Source: Arthrobacter sp. StoSoilB22 (GTDB lineage Bacteria > Actinomycetota > Actinomycetes > Actinomycetales > Micrococcaceae). From it: a stretch of DNA of 64,000 nucleotides. A program made the translations under genes and the position numbers. The DNA lies in NCBI RefSeq assembly GCF_019977315.1, contig NZ_AP024652.1, positions 248,001 to 312,000 of the forward strand, written 5' to 3'. Shown in pieces: positions 16,429 through 24,916 of the stretch (its first letter is position 1; each line of letters starts with the position of its first letter). The notes under the pieces are model-generated. The model was not told where the DNA came from. It ran no database searches and saw only the letters and a program-made list of their open reading frames with translations.

Positions 16429-16443
16429 AGATGTCTGACATCT
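16429..16443. promoter_or_regulatory. GntR-type operator, copy 2
   Basis: AGATGTC-T-GACATCT, a 15-bp palindrome 46 bases upstream of the kinase start, containing the same half-sites as 15544-15556. It lies between the divergent hydrolase and kinase genes and is the likely control site for the acid-sugar operon. Confidence 0.65.
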
Positions 16444-16489
16444 TACATTCACTAAACCGCAACAGAGATTTCCCACGATGGAGTGCATA

Positions 16490-17992
16490 GTGACCCTTGA
16501 AGCCGACGTTCTGGCCGCTTTCCCGGCGGAAGTCCAGATTCCTGCTCAGTTGGTTGCCGACGCCGTTGCGGCGTCTGCCGCGGACGCACCAAAGATCCTG
16601 GTGGTCCTCGACGACGACCCCACGGGAACGCAGTCAGTTGCGGATCTCGCTGTGCTCACCCGCTGGGACGTGGAGGACTTCACCTGGGCGTTCACCCACA
16701 TCCGTGCGAACCAGACCAAGCCCGCGGTCTACGTCCTCACCAACACCCGCAGCCTTGACCCGGCCGAAGCCGCAGCGCGCAACGAGGAAATCGTCCGCAA
16801 CGCTCTGGCTGCCGCAGCCGCCGGCCACGTGAAGCTGGGCTTCGTGAGCCGCAGCGACTCCACCCTCCGTGGCCACTACCCGCTGGAGCCGGACGTCATC
16901 GCCGCCACCGTCGCTGCAGAAACCGGCGAACCCACCGACGGCGTGGTGATCGTTCCGGCATTCCCCGACGCCGGCCGCATCACCATCGGCGGTGTGCACT
17001 ACATGCGCGCCGACGCCGGCGCACTGACTCCCGTGGCTGAGACGGAATTCGCCAAGGACGCGAGCTTCGGTTTCGCCAACTCCGAGATGGCCAAGTATGT
17101 GGAGGAGAAGTCGCAGGGCCGGTTCCCCGCGAGCGACGTGATTGTCCTGGACCTGAACATCATCCGCGCCGGAGCGTCAGCGCAAGATCCCACCATCTCC
17201 GCCAAAGCGATCGCCGACGCCCTGGAATCCGCCGCCAACTCCACGCCGATCGTGGCTGACATCGTCACCGAGAACGACTTCCGTGCCCTCGCCCTGGGCT
17301 TGGAGGAAGCAGAACGCCGCGGCAAGAAACTCCTCTACCGCGTGGGCCCGCCCTTTGTCAGGGGCCGCATTGGCCAGGAAATTCGCACTGCGCTGACCTC
17401 GGAAGAAGCCTTCGCAGGCAACACTCCCTCCTCAACCGGTGGATTGATTGTGGTGGGCTCCCACGTTGGCGTCACCACCCGGCAACTCAATGACCTCACT
17501 GCGCAGCACAGCTCGGCCCGCATCATCGAGATCGACGTCGAGAAGCTCATTGCCGGAACCAAAACCTCGGGCGAAGCAGAAGCCGACGCCTACATCGAAA
17601 CCGTTGTGTCCGACGTCGTCGACGCCCTTCACAAGGGCGACGTGATCGTCCACACCAGCCGCCTGCTCATCAAAACCGACGACGCCGCAGCGAGCCTGAA
17701 GATCGCCCGCACGGTTTCGGCCGCCGTCGTGGCCGTGGTGAACCGGACACTCAAGACCTTCCCGCCGCGGTTCGTCATCGCCAAGGGCGGCATCACGTCC
17801 TCGGACGTGGCGGCGCACGGCCTGGAAATCCGCCACGCGATTGTCCGCGGACCCATGCTGCCGGGCATCGTCTCGCTGTGGGAGCCGGTGGACGGTCCCG
17901 CCAAGGGCATCCCTTACATCGTCTTCGCCGGCAACGTGGGTGACGACCAGTCCCTGACCCAGGTTACCCGCAAGCTCAGCGCCACTTTCTAA
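16490..17992 (+). CDS. Four-carbon acid sugar kinase family protein (DUF1537)
   Basis: A 500-aa member of the DUF1537 kinase family (OtnK/DtnK type), which phosphorylates erythronate, threonate or their 2-keto derivatives at C4. The N-terminal substrate domain begins with LVVLDDDPTGTQSVAD and has the SRSDSTLRGHYP motif. The C-terminal nucleotide domain carries the glycine-rich KGGITSSD and VFAGNVGDD signatures. The GTG at 16490 is preferred because GGAG (16480-16483) lies six bases upstream; an in-frame ATG at 16478 would overlap that site. It is followed by a hydroxyacid dehydrogenase, GntP permease and class II aldolase, a complete uptake-and-degradation set. Confidence 0.88.
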   Translation: MTLEADVLAAFPAEVQIPAQLVADAVAASAADAPKILVVLDDDPTGTQSVADLAVLTRWDVEDFTWAFTHIRANQTKPAVYVLTNTRSLDPAEAAARNEEIVRNALAAAAAGHVKLGFVSRSDSTLRGHYPLEPDVIAATVAAETGEPTDGVVIVPAFPDAGRITIGGVHYMRADAGALTPVAETEFAKDASFGFANSEMAKYVEEKSQGRFPASDVIVLDLNIIRAGASAQDPTISAKAIADALESAANSTPIVADIVTENDFRALALGLEEAERRGKKLLYRVGPPFVRGRIGQEIRTALTSEEAFAGNTPSSTGGLIVVGSHVGVTTRQLNDLTAQHSSARIIEIDVEKLIAGTKTSGEAEADAYIETVVSDVVDALHKGDVIVHTSRLLIKTDDAAASLKIARTVSAAVVAVVNRTLKTFPPRFVIAKGGITSSDVAAHGLEIRHAIVRGPMLPGIVSLWEPVDGPAKGIPYIVFAGNVGDDQSLTQVTRKLSATF

Positions 17993-18017
17993 AAGCACAC
18001 ATTCAATGGAGAACACC

Positions 18018-18920
18018 ATGACCAGCAGCAACTACACCATCACCGTCCTGGGCCTCGGCGCCATGGGCCTGCCCATGGCCACCCGCCTTGCCTCCGAGCT
18101 GACCGTTCACGGCTTCGACATCGCAGAGCCGCGCCTGGAGCTCGCAGCAGCGGCCGGCATCAAGACCTTCGACTCCGCCCGCGAAGCTTCCCAAGGTGCC
18201 GATGCGCTGCTGTTGGCCGTCCGCAACGGCGAGCAGCTCAACGATGTCCTCTTCGGCGAAAACGGCGTGGCCTCGGTACTGAAGCCGGGCGCCGTGGTGA
18301 TCCTGGGCAGCACCGTTGGCACCGAAGCCATTCCCGCAACGGTAGCCAAGCTGGCCGAGTATGGCGTCGCGCTGGTTGATGCCCCGCTGTCCGGTGGACC
18401 CAAGCGTGCCGGCGAAGGTGACCTGCTGATCGTTGTTGGCGCCGAGCCCGAGGCACTCGAAAAGGCGCGCCCCGCACTGGAACTGCTGGCGTCCACCCTG
18501 AGCATCGTGGGCGACAAGCCCGGCGACGGCCAGGCACTGAAGACCGTCAACCAGCTCCTGTGCGGCGTCCACATCGCCGCCGCCGCAGAAGCCATGGCTC
18601 TCGCCGACGCCCTCGGCCTCGACCAGGCCAAGACCCTCGCCGCCCTGGAAGCAGGCGCCGCCGGTTCCTTCATGCTTTCCAACCGCGGGCCGCGCATCCT
18701 CGAGGCCTACACCGAAGAAGGTGCCGAGGTCCTCAGCCGCCTGGACATCTTCGTCAAGGACATGGGCATTGTGGGTAAGGCAACCCGGGCCGCCGGCCTC
18801 GCCGCACCCGTTGCTGCCGCTGCTGAACAGCTTTACCTTCTCGGCCAGGCCCAGGGCCTCGCCGCCGCCGACGACTCCGCCGTCATCAAGGTTGTTGCGC
18901 CCTCCAAGCGCACTGCCTAA
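18018..18920 (+). CDS. NAD(P)-dependent beta-hydroxyacid dehydrogenase (threonate/tartronate semialdehyde reductase type)
   Basis: A 300-aa member of the 3-hydroxyisobutyrate dehydrogenase-like family: cofactor motif GLGAMGLPMA near residue 10, substrate motif DAPLSGGPKRAGEGDL, and catalytic lysine in QALKTVNQLL. The start at 18018 is chosen because GGAG (18008-18011) is six bases upstream; the ATG at 18006 overlaps this site. In known tetronate pathways (LtnD, DenD) such enzymes oxidise C2 before phosphorylation by a DUF1537 kinase, which matches the gene order. A GarR-like role in glycerate metabolism is an alternative. Confidence 0.85.
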   Translation: MTSSNYTITVLGLGAMGLPMATRLASELTVHGFDIAEPRLELAAAAGIKTFDSAREASQGADALLLAVRNGEQLNDVLFGENGVASVLKPGAVVILGSTVGTEAIPATVAKLAEYGVALVDAPLSGGPKRAGEGDLLIVVGAEPEALEKARPALELLASTLSIVGDKPGDGQALKTVNQLLCGVHIAAAAEAMALADALGLDQAKTLAALEAGAAGSFMLSNRGPRILEAYTEEGAEVLSRLDIFVKDMGIVGKATRAAGLAAPVAAAAEQLYLLGQAQGLAAADDSAVIKVVAPSKRTA

Positions 18921-18924
18921 CCCC

Positions 18925-18989
18925 GGAGTTTTTGTACAGCTAACGCCCTCATGAGCAGCCCAGAAGGGCATTAGCTGTACAAAAACTCC
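18925..18989. repeat. Dispersed palindromic element, family B, copy 1
   Basis: A 19-bp perfect inverted repeat (GGAGTTTTTGTACAGCTAA at 18925-18943 and its complement at 18971-18989). After one mismatch it continues with GCCCT/AGGGC. It lies between the dehydrogenase and GntP genes. A second copy with the same outer sequence is at 21863-21925. The T-run is at the 5' foot of the stem, unlike an intrinsic terminator. Confidence 0.85.
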
Positions 18990-19091
18990 ACACCCCCAAC
19001 AAGAACCCGCGACGACGGCGGTCCCCCCTTCGCCGTCGTCGCTACCTCCGCCGGTCTTGCCTAGACTGGTATGTCAAAGGAGACACCCCCA

Positions 19092-20558
19092 ATGAACCCC
19101 CTCGTCAACTCGCTGATGGTTCGGGCGGCCGATGCCCCCGCCATCAAGCCCGCAGTGGAGCTGGGAACACCGCTTCTGCTGACCATCGCCGCGGCCGGGA
19201 TCGCCCTGTTGCTGGTGCTGATCATCCGCTTCAAGATCCAGGCCTTTGTTGCCCTGCTGGCGGTCAGCATCCTGGTGGGCGTCGCCGCCCAGATCCCGCT
19301 CAAGGACATCTTCACCGTGGTGACCACCGGCGTTGGCAGCACCATGGGCAAGGTCGCCCTGCTGATCGCCCTCGGCGCCATCCTTGGCCGCATGATCGAG
19401 GTGTCCGGTGGCGTGCAGTCACTGGCCACGCACTTCACGGAGAAGCTCGGTGCCAAGCGCGTTGCTGTCGCTTTGACGGCCGTGGGCTTCCTGGTGGCCA
19501 TCCCGGTGTTCTTCGAGGTTGGCGTGATCGTTCTGGTCCCCATCGTCTACGCCTTCGCCAAGATCGCCAACGTTCACCCCATCAAGTTCGGCCTGCCCAT
19601 GGCCGGCATTATGCTGTCCATCCACGTCGCAGTCCCGCCGCACCCGGGCATCGTGGCCGGTGCCGGCGTCTTCGGCGCGGACATCGGGCTCATCACCATG
19701 ATCTCGCTCATCATCTGCATCCCCCTCGGATTCCTCTCTTACTGGGTTGCCAGCATCATGAACCGCAAGGAGTACGAGCTCCTCCCCGGTGTGAAGCAGC
19801 AGGTGGAAGAATTCGGTTCCGAATCCCTGGTCCACGTGGGCCACGACGGCCCCGGCGCCCGCGCAATCGCACCTCCCCGCCCAGGCCTGATCATGTTCCT
19901 GATCGCCGCTCCGATCGTCCAGATCCTCCTCGGCACCGTTGGCACGCTGACCCTTCCCAAGGACAACTACTGGTACGGCGTGGCTGCGTTCATCGGCAAC
20001 CCGTTCTTCGCGCTCCTGGTGGCCGTGGCGCTGTCCTTCTTCCTGCTGGCCGTTCGCCGTAACTGGTCGCTCAAGGAAACCGGCGAAATCTTCGAAGGTG
20101 CACTGCCTCCCATCGCGTCCATCCTCATGGTGGTTGCTGCAGGCGGTGTCTTCGGCGAAGTCCTCCGCACCTCGGGCATCGGCGCCGCACTGTCGCACAC
20201 GCTGGACAGCCTGGGCCTTCCGGTGATTGTCCTCGGATTCATCATCTCCCTGGCACTGCGCGCCGCGCAGGGTTCGGCCACAGTGGCCATCGTGACCACC
20301 ACCGGCCTGCTCACCTCCGCTGTGATGGAGGGCGGCTACTCGCCGGCCCAGATCGCCGTGATCGTGATTGCCATCGGCTTCGGCTCGCTGGGCCTGTCCC
20401 ACGTCACGGACGCGGGCTTCTGGACCGTGATCCGCTACTACGGCCTCACGGTTTCCGACGGCCTCAGGACCTGGACCGTTCTCACCACCATCCTGGGCCT
20501 GGCCGGCTTTGCGCTGACGTATGTCGCCTGGATCCTGGTGGGGGGCCTGGGCCACTAA
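19092..20558 (+). CDS. GntP-family permease (gluconate/acid sugar:H+ symporter)
   Basis: A 488-aa integral membrane protein with about 12 hydrophobic segments and GntP-family signatures (GAILGRMIEVSGG, VPPHPGIVAGAG, GFGSLGLSHVTDAGFW). It would import the acid sugar used by the neighbouring kinase and dehydrogenase. The start at 19092 is preferred over an ATG at 19071, because AAAGGAG at 19076-19082 gives a 9-base spacing and a TAGACT -10-like element at 19062 would place the transcript start at about 19074. Its stop overlaps the aldolase start by one base. Confidence 0.9.
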   Translation: MNPLVNSLMVRAADAPAIKPAVELGTPLLLTIAAAGIALLLVLIIRFKIQAFVALLAVSILVGVAAQIPLKDIFTVVTTGVGSTMGKVALLIALGAILGRMIEVSGGVQSLATHFTEKLGAKRVAVALTAVGFLVAIPVFFEVGVIVLVPIVYAFAKIANVHPIKFGLPMAGIMLSIHVAVPPHPGIVAGAGVFGADIGLITMISLIICIPLGFLSYWVASIMNRKEYELLPGVKQQVEEFGSESLVHVGHDGPGARAIAPPRPGLIMFLIAAPIVQILLGTVGTLTLPKDNYWYGVAAFIGNPFFALLVAVALSFFLLAVRRNWSLKETGEIFEGALPPIASILMVVAAGGVFGEVLRTSGIGAALSHTLDSLGLPVIVLGFIISLALRAAQGSATVAIVTTTGLLTSAVMEGGYSPAQIAVIVIAIGFGSLGLSHVTDAGFWTVIRYYGLTVSDGLRTWTVLTTILGLAGFALTYVAWILVGGLGH

Positions 20559-21433
20559 TGCGCACCAAACTCGACCACTTGGTCAACTCCGCCCTGGCCT
20601 CCGGCTCGGCCGTTCCCGCCTTCACTTGCTACGACTTCACCACCGCCTTGGCTGTAGTGTCGGCGGCGGAGGAAGCCCGGCTCGGCGTGATCCTGCTGGT
20701 GGCTCCGAAAACTGCGTCCACACCCAACGGCCTGCGCCTCATTGCAGCCCTGCGCGGCCTCGCCGACGACGCCAGCGTCCCGGTTTCGGTCCAACTGGAC
20801 CACGCTTCGGATCTCAAGGTCATCCTCGACTCGGTGGCCGCCGGTGCAGACGCGGTCCTGGCTGACGGTTCGTCCTTGCCCTACGAGGACAACATCGCCC
20901 TGGTTCGCGAAGTCCGAGCCGCGCTGGACGCCCAAGGCGCCTCCGACGTCGTCATCGAGGCTGAACTCGGCGGCCTTGCGGGTGACGAGGACAAGGCGTT
21001 TGGTGCCGAAGATTCAGCGCACGACGCCGGCACTTCAGTTGCGGGGCTCACCAACCCCACGCAGGTGGCTGACTTCGTGGCGCGAACGGGTGCGCAGCTG
21101 CTCGCCGTCGCGGTGGGCAACGTGCACGGAAAGTACAAGGGCGAGCCGAACATCCGTTGGGACGTGCTGCAGGAAGTTGCTGATAACACCGAGGTGCCGC
21201 TGGTACTCCATGGTGCGTCGGGCATTCCAGCGGATGAGCTCGCGAAGGCCCCTTCTCTGCAGGTGGGCAAGGTGAACTTCAACACGGAGCTGCGCACGGG
21301 AATCCTGTCCACTCTCGAAGCTGAAACCGCTGCACACCGGGCCGACGGTGAGAATCTGCAGGGTTTGCTGGCCCGCTGGAACGGCTCGGCTGCCACGTTC
21401 GCCGGCGCCACGCTGGAGTTGCTCAGCGCCTAG
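20558..21433 (+). CDS. Class II fructose-bisphosphate aldolase family protein
   Basis: A 291-aa zinc-dependent aldolase-family protein. Metal-ligand motifs are present: QLDHASD (first His about residue 81), GNVHGKYKG, and LHGASG. The TAA/ATG junction with gntP overlaps by one base, so they are coupled. Classical OtnK pathways end with an OtnC (AraD-like) decarboxylase, which is absent here. This protein may instead cleave a phosphorylated keto-acid to a C3 phosphate, which is inferred. A tagatose- or fructose-bisphosphate aldolase activity is the conservative alternative. Confidence 0.85.
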   Translation: MRTKLDHLVNSALASGSAVPAFTCYDFTTALAVVSAAEEARLGVILLVAPKTASTPNGLRLIAALRGLADDASVPVSVQLDHASDLKVILDSVAAGADAVLADGSSLPYEDNIALVREVRAALDAQGASDVVIEAELGGLAGDEDKAFGAEDSAHDAGTSVAGLTNPTQVADFVARTGAQLLAVAVGNVHGKYKGEPNIRWDVLQEVADNTEVPLVLHGASGIPADELAKAPSLQVGKVNFNTELRTGILSTLEAETAAHRADGENLQGLLARWNGSAATFAGATLELLSA

Positions 21434-21471
21434 GGTCAAGTTCAAGAACACAGGGAGGCTAGGATCAAACC

Positions 21472-21864
21472 ATGATCCTGGCCTCCCTGATTTTTGCGAC
21501 GATAGCCGCCCTGCTCCACGTCTACATCTTCACCATGGAGTCCATTACCTGGACCAAGCCCAAGACCTGGAAAACGTTCAGCATCACCTCTCAGGCCGAC
21601 GCGGAAACGACCAAGCCGCTCGCCTACAACCAAGGCTTCTACAATCTGTTCCTTGCCATTGGCGCGTTGATCGGCATCGTCGCAGTAGCCATGGGTGCAA
21701 CCCAGGTCGGCTGGACCCTCGTCTTCAGCAGCTGTGGTTCCATGCTCCTCGCGGCACTCGTCCTCGCCGCCAGTGGAAAAAAGTACCTCCGCGCAGCAAC
21801 GCTCCAAGGCACAACGCCGTTGCTCGCCGTCGTGCTTGGAATCATCGCCGTTACAACCTCCTGA
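21472..21864 (+). CDS. DUF1304 family membrane protein
   Basis: A 130-aa protein with four predicted membrane helices, ending shortly after the last helix. The order (short N-terminal helix, FTMESITW, NQGFYNLFLAIGAL, then two further helices) fits DUF1304, a family of unknown function. The TGA stop forms part of the family B palindrome that begins at 21863, so the gene ends directly in that element. Confidence 0.8.
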   Translation: MILASLIFATIAALLHVYIFTMESITWTKPKTWKTFSITSQADAETTKPLAYNQGFYNLFLAIGALIGIVAVAMGATQVGWTLVFSSCGSMLLAALVLAASGKKYLRAATLQGTTPLLAVVLGIIAVTTS

Positions 21865-21925
21865 GTTTTTGTACAGCAGATGCCCTGAAAACGCCTTCTG
21901 AAGGGCATCTGCTGTACAAAAACTC
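21863..21925. repeat. Dispersed palindromic element, family B, copy 2
   Basis: A perfect 24-bp inverted repeat: arm 21863-21886 begins GAGTTTTTGTACAGC and ends GCCCT, and arm 21902-21925 is its exact complement, with a 15-base loop. It sits between convergent DUF1304 and VOC genes. The outer 15 bases and the inner GCCCT/AGGGC are shared with the copy at 18925-18989; the intervening bases and loops differ, but each copy keeps self-complementarity. Confidence 0.88.
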
Positions 21926-21931
21926 GCGGGC

Positions 21932-22351
21932 TTAGGACTCCGGGGGACCGGATTGTGCCGCTGCGCCGTCCATCCACAGGACTTCCCAGTGGTGGCCATC
22001 CAGGTCACGGAATGCGCGGCTGTACATGAAACCAAGGTCCTGGGCGTCGTAGGTTTCGGACCCGCCGGCTTCGAGCGCCTTGGCGGCCAAGGCATCCACG
22101 TCTTCACGGCTATCGGCAGAAATGGCGACAATGGCCGCCGTCGTGTTGTGCGTGTCCGCGATGGGCTGCTTGGTGAATTCGCTGAACTTGGCATGGGTCA
22201 GGAGCATGGCATAAATGGTGTCGCTGAAGACCACGCAGGCTGCAGTGTCATCGGTGAAATTAGGGTTGATGGTGTAGCCAAGGGCCGTGTAGAAGGCCTT
22301 GGATGCTTCAAGGTCGCTGACGGGCAGGTTGACGAAAATCGACGTAGTCAT
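21932..22351 (-). CDS. VOC/glyoxalase-fold protein
   Basis: A 139-aa protein of the vicinal oxygen chelate superfamily: NLPVSDLEASKAFYTALGY at the N-terminus and FRDLDGHHWEVLWMD at the C-terminus, as in the lactoylglutathione lyase-like 'extradiol dioxygenase' group. The start at 22351 has an AGAGG site; a longer frame upstream looks non-coding. No operon partner. Such proteins are often metal enzymes or resistance proteins; the substrate is unknown. Confidence 0.85.
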   Translation of the reverse strand: MTTSIFVNLPVSDLEASKAFYTALGYTINPNFTDDTAACVVFSDTIYAMLLTHAKFSEFTKQPIADTHNTTAAIVAISADSREDVDALAAKALEAGGSETYDAQDLGFMYSRAFRDLDGHHWEVLWMDGAAAQSGPPES

Positions 22352-22506
22352 GCCTCTGATCCTGCCGGTGTTTCCATGAGCCGTCCAGAGGCAATTCTGC
22401 GGTAGCTGATATTCCGGAAGGGACAGGCGCCCCGCCTGCTGGTCCCGTACCTCAGCCGGGCGGACAATGAAGTCAGCACGCAAATGCGTGCCACTGCAGG
22501 GGAGCC

Positions 22507-23862
22507 ATGGAGATGGATGCGAATCCTACCGCCGGCAAGGCGACGGCTGTGCAACGGGACCCGGTGATCGACCTTGTCCGGTTCACCTGCCTGCTCCTGG
22601 TGGTGGCCGCGCACTGCATGATGGTCAGCCCGGTCCTGCACAAGGACGGGACGGTCACTACCGTTAACGTGCTGATGGAGCAGGGTTGGTTCACCCCTGT
22701 GGCTTGGGGACTCATGATCGTGCCGTTGTTCTTCGTCCTGGGCGGTGTGACAGGTCTGCAATCATGGCGTCGGCTGAAGGCGCTTGGCGGGACTGGATTC
22801 GACTTCGCCCAGGTGCGGCTCCTGCGCTTGGTGCGTCCGGCCATGGCTTTGCTGGCGATCATGTGGGGAGGGCTGTGGATCGCGCTGCTGCTGGGTGTCC
22901 ACCCGCAGGTCATCCAGTTAATGACCGCCGGCGCCGCCATGCCGCTCTGGTTCCTGGCGGCCTACCTCACAGCGCAACTCAGCATTCCCCTGATGGCCCG
23001 ATTTCACGAACGCGCGCCACTTCTGACATTCGCCGCCCTGGTGGCCCTGATCATTACAGTCGATTCCCTTCGCGGCGCCATTCCCGTCCTGGCGTTCGCG
23101 AACATGATCTTCCTCTGGTGCGCCGTCCAACACCTGGGCTTTCTGATGGCTGACGGCTTCTTCGAGCACAGGAGCCGCACCTGGCTGGTTGGGGCCATCG
23201 TCTCCAGCAACCTCTTGCTCGGCGTGGTGACCGGTGTGGCCGTGTACCCGGGGAACATGGTGGTTAACCTGAACCCGCCCAATTTCTGCCTGCTCCTCTT
23301 GGGCATTTCCCAAGCCGCAACACTCCAGTTGCTGCACCCCGGTCTTCGGGCGATCGCCGGCTTCCGTTGGATCCAGGCAGTCATAGCCGTTGCAGGACGG
23401 CACTCCATGACCATCTATCTGTGGCATCTTCCGCTTCTGGTGGGCATGTCCGGGTTGCTGCTGCTCACTAATGTTCCCAAGCCGTCGGCCGGGACCGCAG
23501 AGTGGTGGTGGGCGCGAATACCCGTCTTTTTCGCGGTTGTAGCCCTGTTGGTCCCTGTGGTGTGGCTTCTTGGTCGCTTGGAGAACCGTCCGACGGCGGC
23601 CAGCCACGCCCGCGGTCCGTTGCGTTCCGCTGTGGTGACGGCCGGCGTCGTGGTTTTAGTCCCGGTGGCTGATGCCGCCTTGAACGGTTTGACGCTGGCA
23701 CTGTTGGGCGGGGGAGCGGCCTGCTTCGCCCTTGCCGTCCTTCTTCTCGGAAGGGTTCCGACGCCGGTGGTGCAACCGCCGCTGCGGGAGGACGCGGAAG
23801 TATCCGTGGAGCGGTTGCGGACGTTGCCAGAGCCGGATTTACGTGCCAATCTCGAAACATGA
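22507..23862 (+). CDS. Acyltransferase 3 family membrane protein
   Basis: A 451-aa integral membrane protein with about ten hydrophobic segments. The N-terminal RDPVIDLVRFTCLLLVVAAHC contains the R and H positions of the acyltransferase 3 (OafA/YrhL-like) family, and WYLxR-like loops follow. Members O-acylate cell-surface carbohydrates or lipids. The stop overlaps the next start by 4 nt (ATGA), coupling it to a small GNAT protein. The substrate is unknown. GGGGAG just upstream supports the start region (ATG 22507 or 22513). Confidence 0.82.
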   Translation: MEMDANPTAGKATAVQRDPVIDLVRFTCLLLVVAAHCMMVSPVLHKDGTVTTVNVLMEQGWFTPVAWGLMIVPLFFVLGGVTGLQSWRRLKALGGTGFDFAQVRLLRLVRPAMALLAIMWGGLWIALLLGVHPQVIQLMTAGAAMPLWFLAAYLTAQLSIPLMARFHERAPLLTFAALVALIITVDSLRGAIPVLAFANMIFLWCAVQHLGFLMADGFFEHRSRTWLVGAIVSSNLLLGVVTGVAVYPGNMVVNLNPPNFCLLLLGISQAATLQLLHPGLRAIAGFRWIQAVIAVAGRHSMTIYLWHLPLLVGMSGLLLLTNVPKPSAGTAEWWWARIPVFFAVVALLVPVVWLLGRLENRPTAASHARGPLRSAVVTAGVVVLVPVADAALNGLTLALLGGGAACFALAVLLLGRVPTPVVQPPLREDAEVSVERLRTLPEPDLRANLET

Positions 23863-24215
23863 CCGAGTACACGGATTCACTGGCAGAGTCGTTCCGCCCT
23901 GGCGTCACCACAGTGCGCAACGACAAATTTCACCGCTATGAGCTACATGTGGACGGAGAGTTGGCCGTGATTTCCCAGTTCATGGACAAGCCCGGTCATA
24001 TTGACTTCATTCACACTGAGACGAAGCCGGGGTTCAACGGCCAGGGCCTGGCGAAAGTACTGGCGCACTTTGCGTTGGATGATGTGGTGGCGTCCGGAAA
24101 GCGGATCATCCCGCATTGCCCTTACATTGCCGCGTACTTGAAGAAGCACGAGGGCTACGAACAGGACGTTGATTGGCCTGCTGAGAAGCCTGTGGGCCAA
24201 CCGAACAACGAGTAG
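23859..24215 (+). CDS. Small GNAT-fold N-acetyltransferase (YjdJ/GCN5-related type)
   Basis: A 118-aa protein of the short GNAT group (Acetyltransf_CG-like): HRYELHVDGELAVISQF, then HTETKPGFNGQGLAKVLAHFALDD, whose G-Q-G-L loop binds acetyl-CoA, then PHCPYIAAYLKKHEGY. It overlaps the acyltransferase 3 gene by 4 nt. The family is small and its acceptor is generally unknown. Confidence 0.85.
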   Translation: MTEYTDSLAESFRPGVTTVRNDKFHRYELHVDGELAVISQFMDKPGHIDFIHTETKPGFNGQGLAKVLAHFALDDVVASGKRIIPHCPYIAAYLKKHEGYEQDVDWPAEKPVGQPNNE

Positions 24216-24219
24216 ACGT

Positions 24220-24798
24220 TCAGCTCTTTTTGCGTTGGACCGTGGTGGTCTGGAACGGCCAGATCGGTGGTGTTCCGCTGAGGGAGACCAAGGCGTCATG
24301 CTCATCGGCGATGAGCTGTCCCCGACACGTGGCCCGGACCTGCATTGCACTGACCAGGCTTCCGCCGTGCAGGTGATCGGAGTCCGTGACCAGGTAGGAG
24401 AAGCTCCGCATCACTGATTGGCCAGGGGCCAGGCGGCTGATTTCAAGATCCCGATGGACAGGTTCAGTGGTGTAGTGGAGTACCTCCATGCCCTCGTTGG
24501 TGAAGGAACGCGGTATCAAGGCGATGTCCCGCAGGTAACTGCCCGAGTCGTTGGTGATCCATGCCGTGAAAATGACAGTATCGCCCGGAATGGCCCAAGT
24601 CCTGTCCGCGCCGTAGACCAAGGCGACATGTCCCGCGTTCTTCTTGCGGGCAAGCAGTCCGGAGCGGCAGTGCGGCAATCCCCGAACCACGGCCCCCTGA
24701 CGCCGGTGGGCCTTTTGGTGGAGTGCGCGCGTCAACTTCAGGAGGGGGCGCCGGACGCCGGTATTTCCTCGGCTCAGTGCGGCGGTTGGGAAGGTCAT
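24220..24798 (-). CDS. Hypothetical protein with a beta-sandwich (DUF11-like) domain
   Basis: A 192-aa protein of no certain family. The first ~55 residues are basic and low in hydrophobicity. Residues about 58-175 have the alternating pattern of an immunoglobulin-like or DUF11-like beta-sandwich (GDTVIFTAWITNDSGSYLRDIAL, LAPGQSVMRSFSYLVTDSDHL). No clear signal peptide is seen with this start, so the true start or export route is uncertain. It is divergent from the membrane sigma-fusion gene. A 13-bp motif in its promoter region (24823-24835) also occurs upstream of the LAXTG surface protein. Confidence 0.6.
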   Translation of the reverse strand: MTFPTAALSRGNTGVRRPLLKLTRALHQKAHRRQGAVVRGLPHCRSGLLARKKNAGHVALVYGADRTWAIPGDTVIFTAWITNDSGSYLRDIALIPRSFTNEGMEVLHYTTEPVHRDLEISRLAPGQSVMRSFSYLVTDSDHLHGGSLVSAMQVRATCRGQLIADEHDALVSLSGTPPIWPFQTTTVQRKKS

Positions 24799-24822
24799 GA
24801 CTCACTAGTGCTGCCAAGTACG

Positions 24823-24835
24823 GAATCGTGACGCG
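24823..24835 (-). promoter_or_regulatory. Motif CGCGTCAyGATTC, copy 1 (minus strand)
   Basis: On the minus strand the sequence reads CGCGTCACGATTC, 25 bases upstream of the 24798 start. A 12-of-13 match, CGCGTCATGATTC, lies at 26619-26631 upstream of the surface protein. Both are next to the sigma-factor gene and contain CGTC, a common -10 core for ECF sigma factors. A role as a promoter or operator is inferred. Confidence 0.35.
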
Positions 24836-24916
24836 AAAAATGCAAAAACATGAGTTCTCTACAGGTATGACGAGCGCGATTCAAGTCACGCGGAATCTGA
24901 TGTCACACTACTGCTT

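Noticed and set aside
18925..18989. Family B palindrome as an ordinary rho-independent terminator
   Set aside because: The T-run lies at the 5' foot of the stem and the 3' side reads AAAAACTCC, so no U-tract follows the hairpin on either strand.
18003..20555. Long minus-strand frames opposite the dehydrogenase and GntP genes
   Set aside because: Shadow frames; the plus-strand proteins have clear motifs and the antisense products are Gly/Asp/His-rich without family features.
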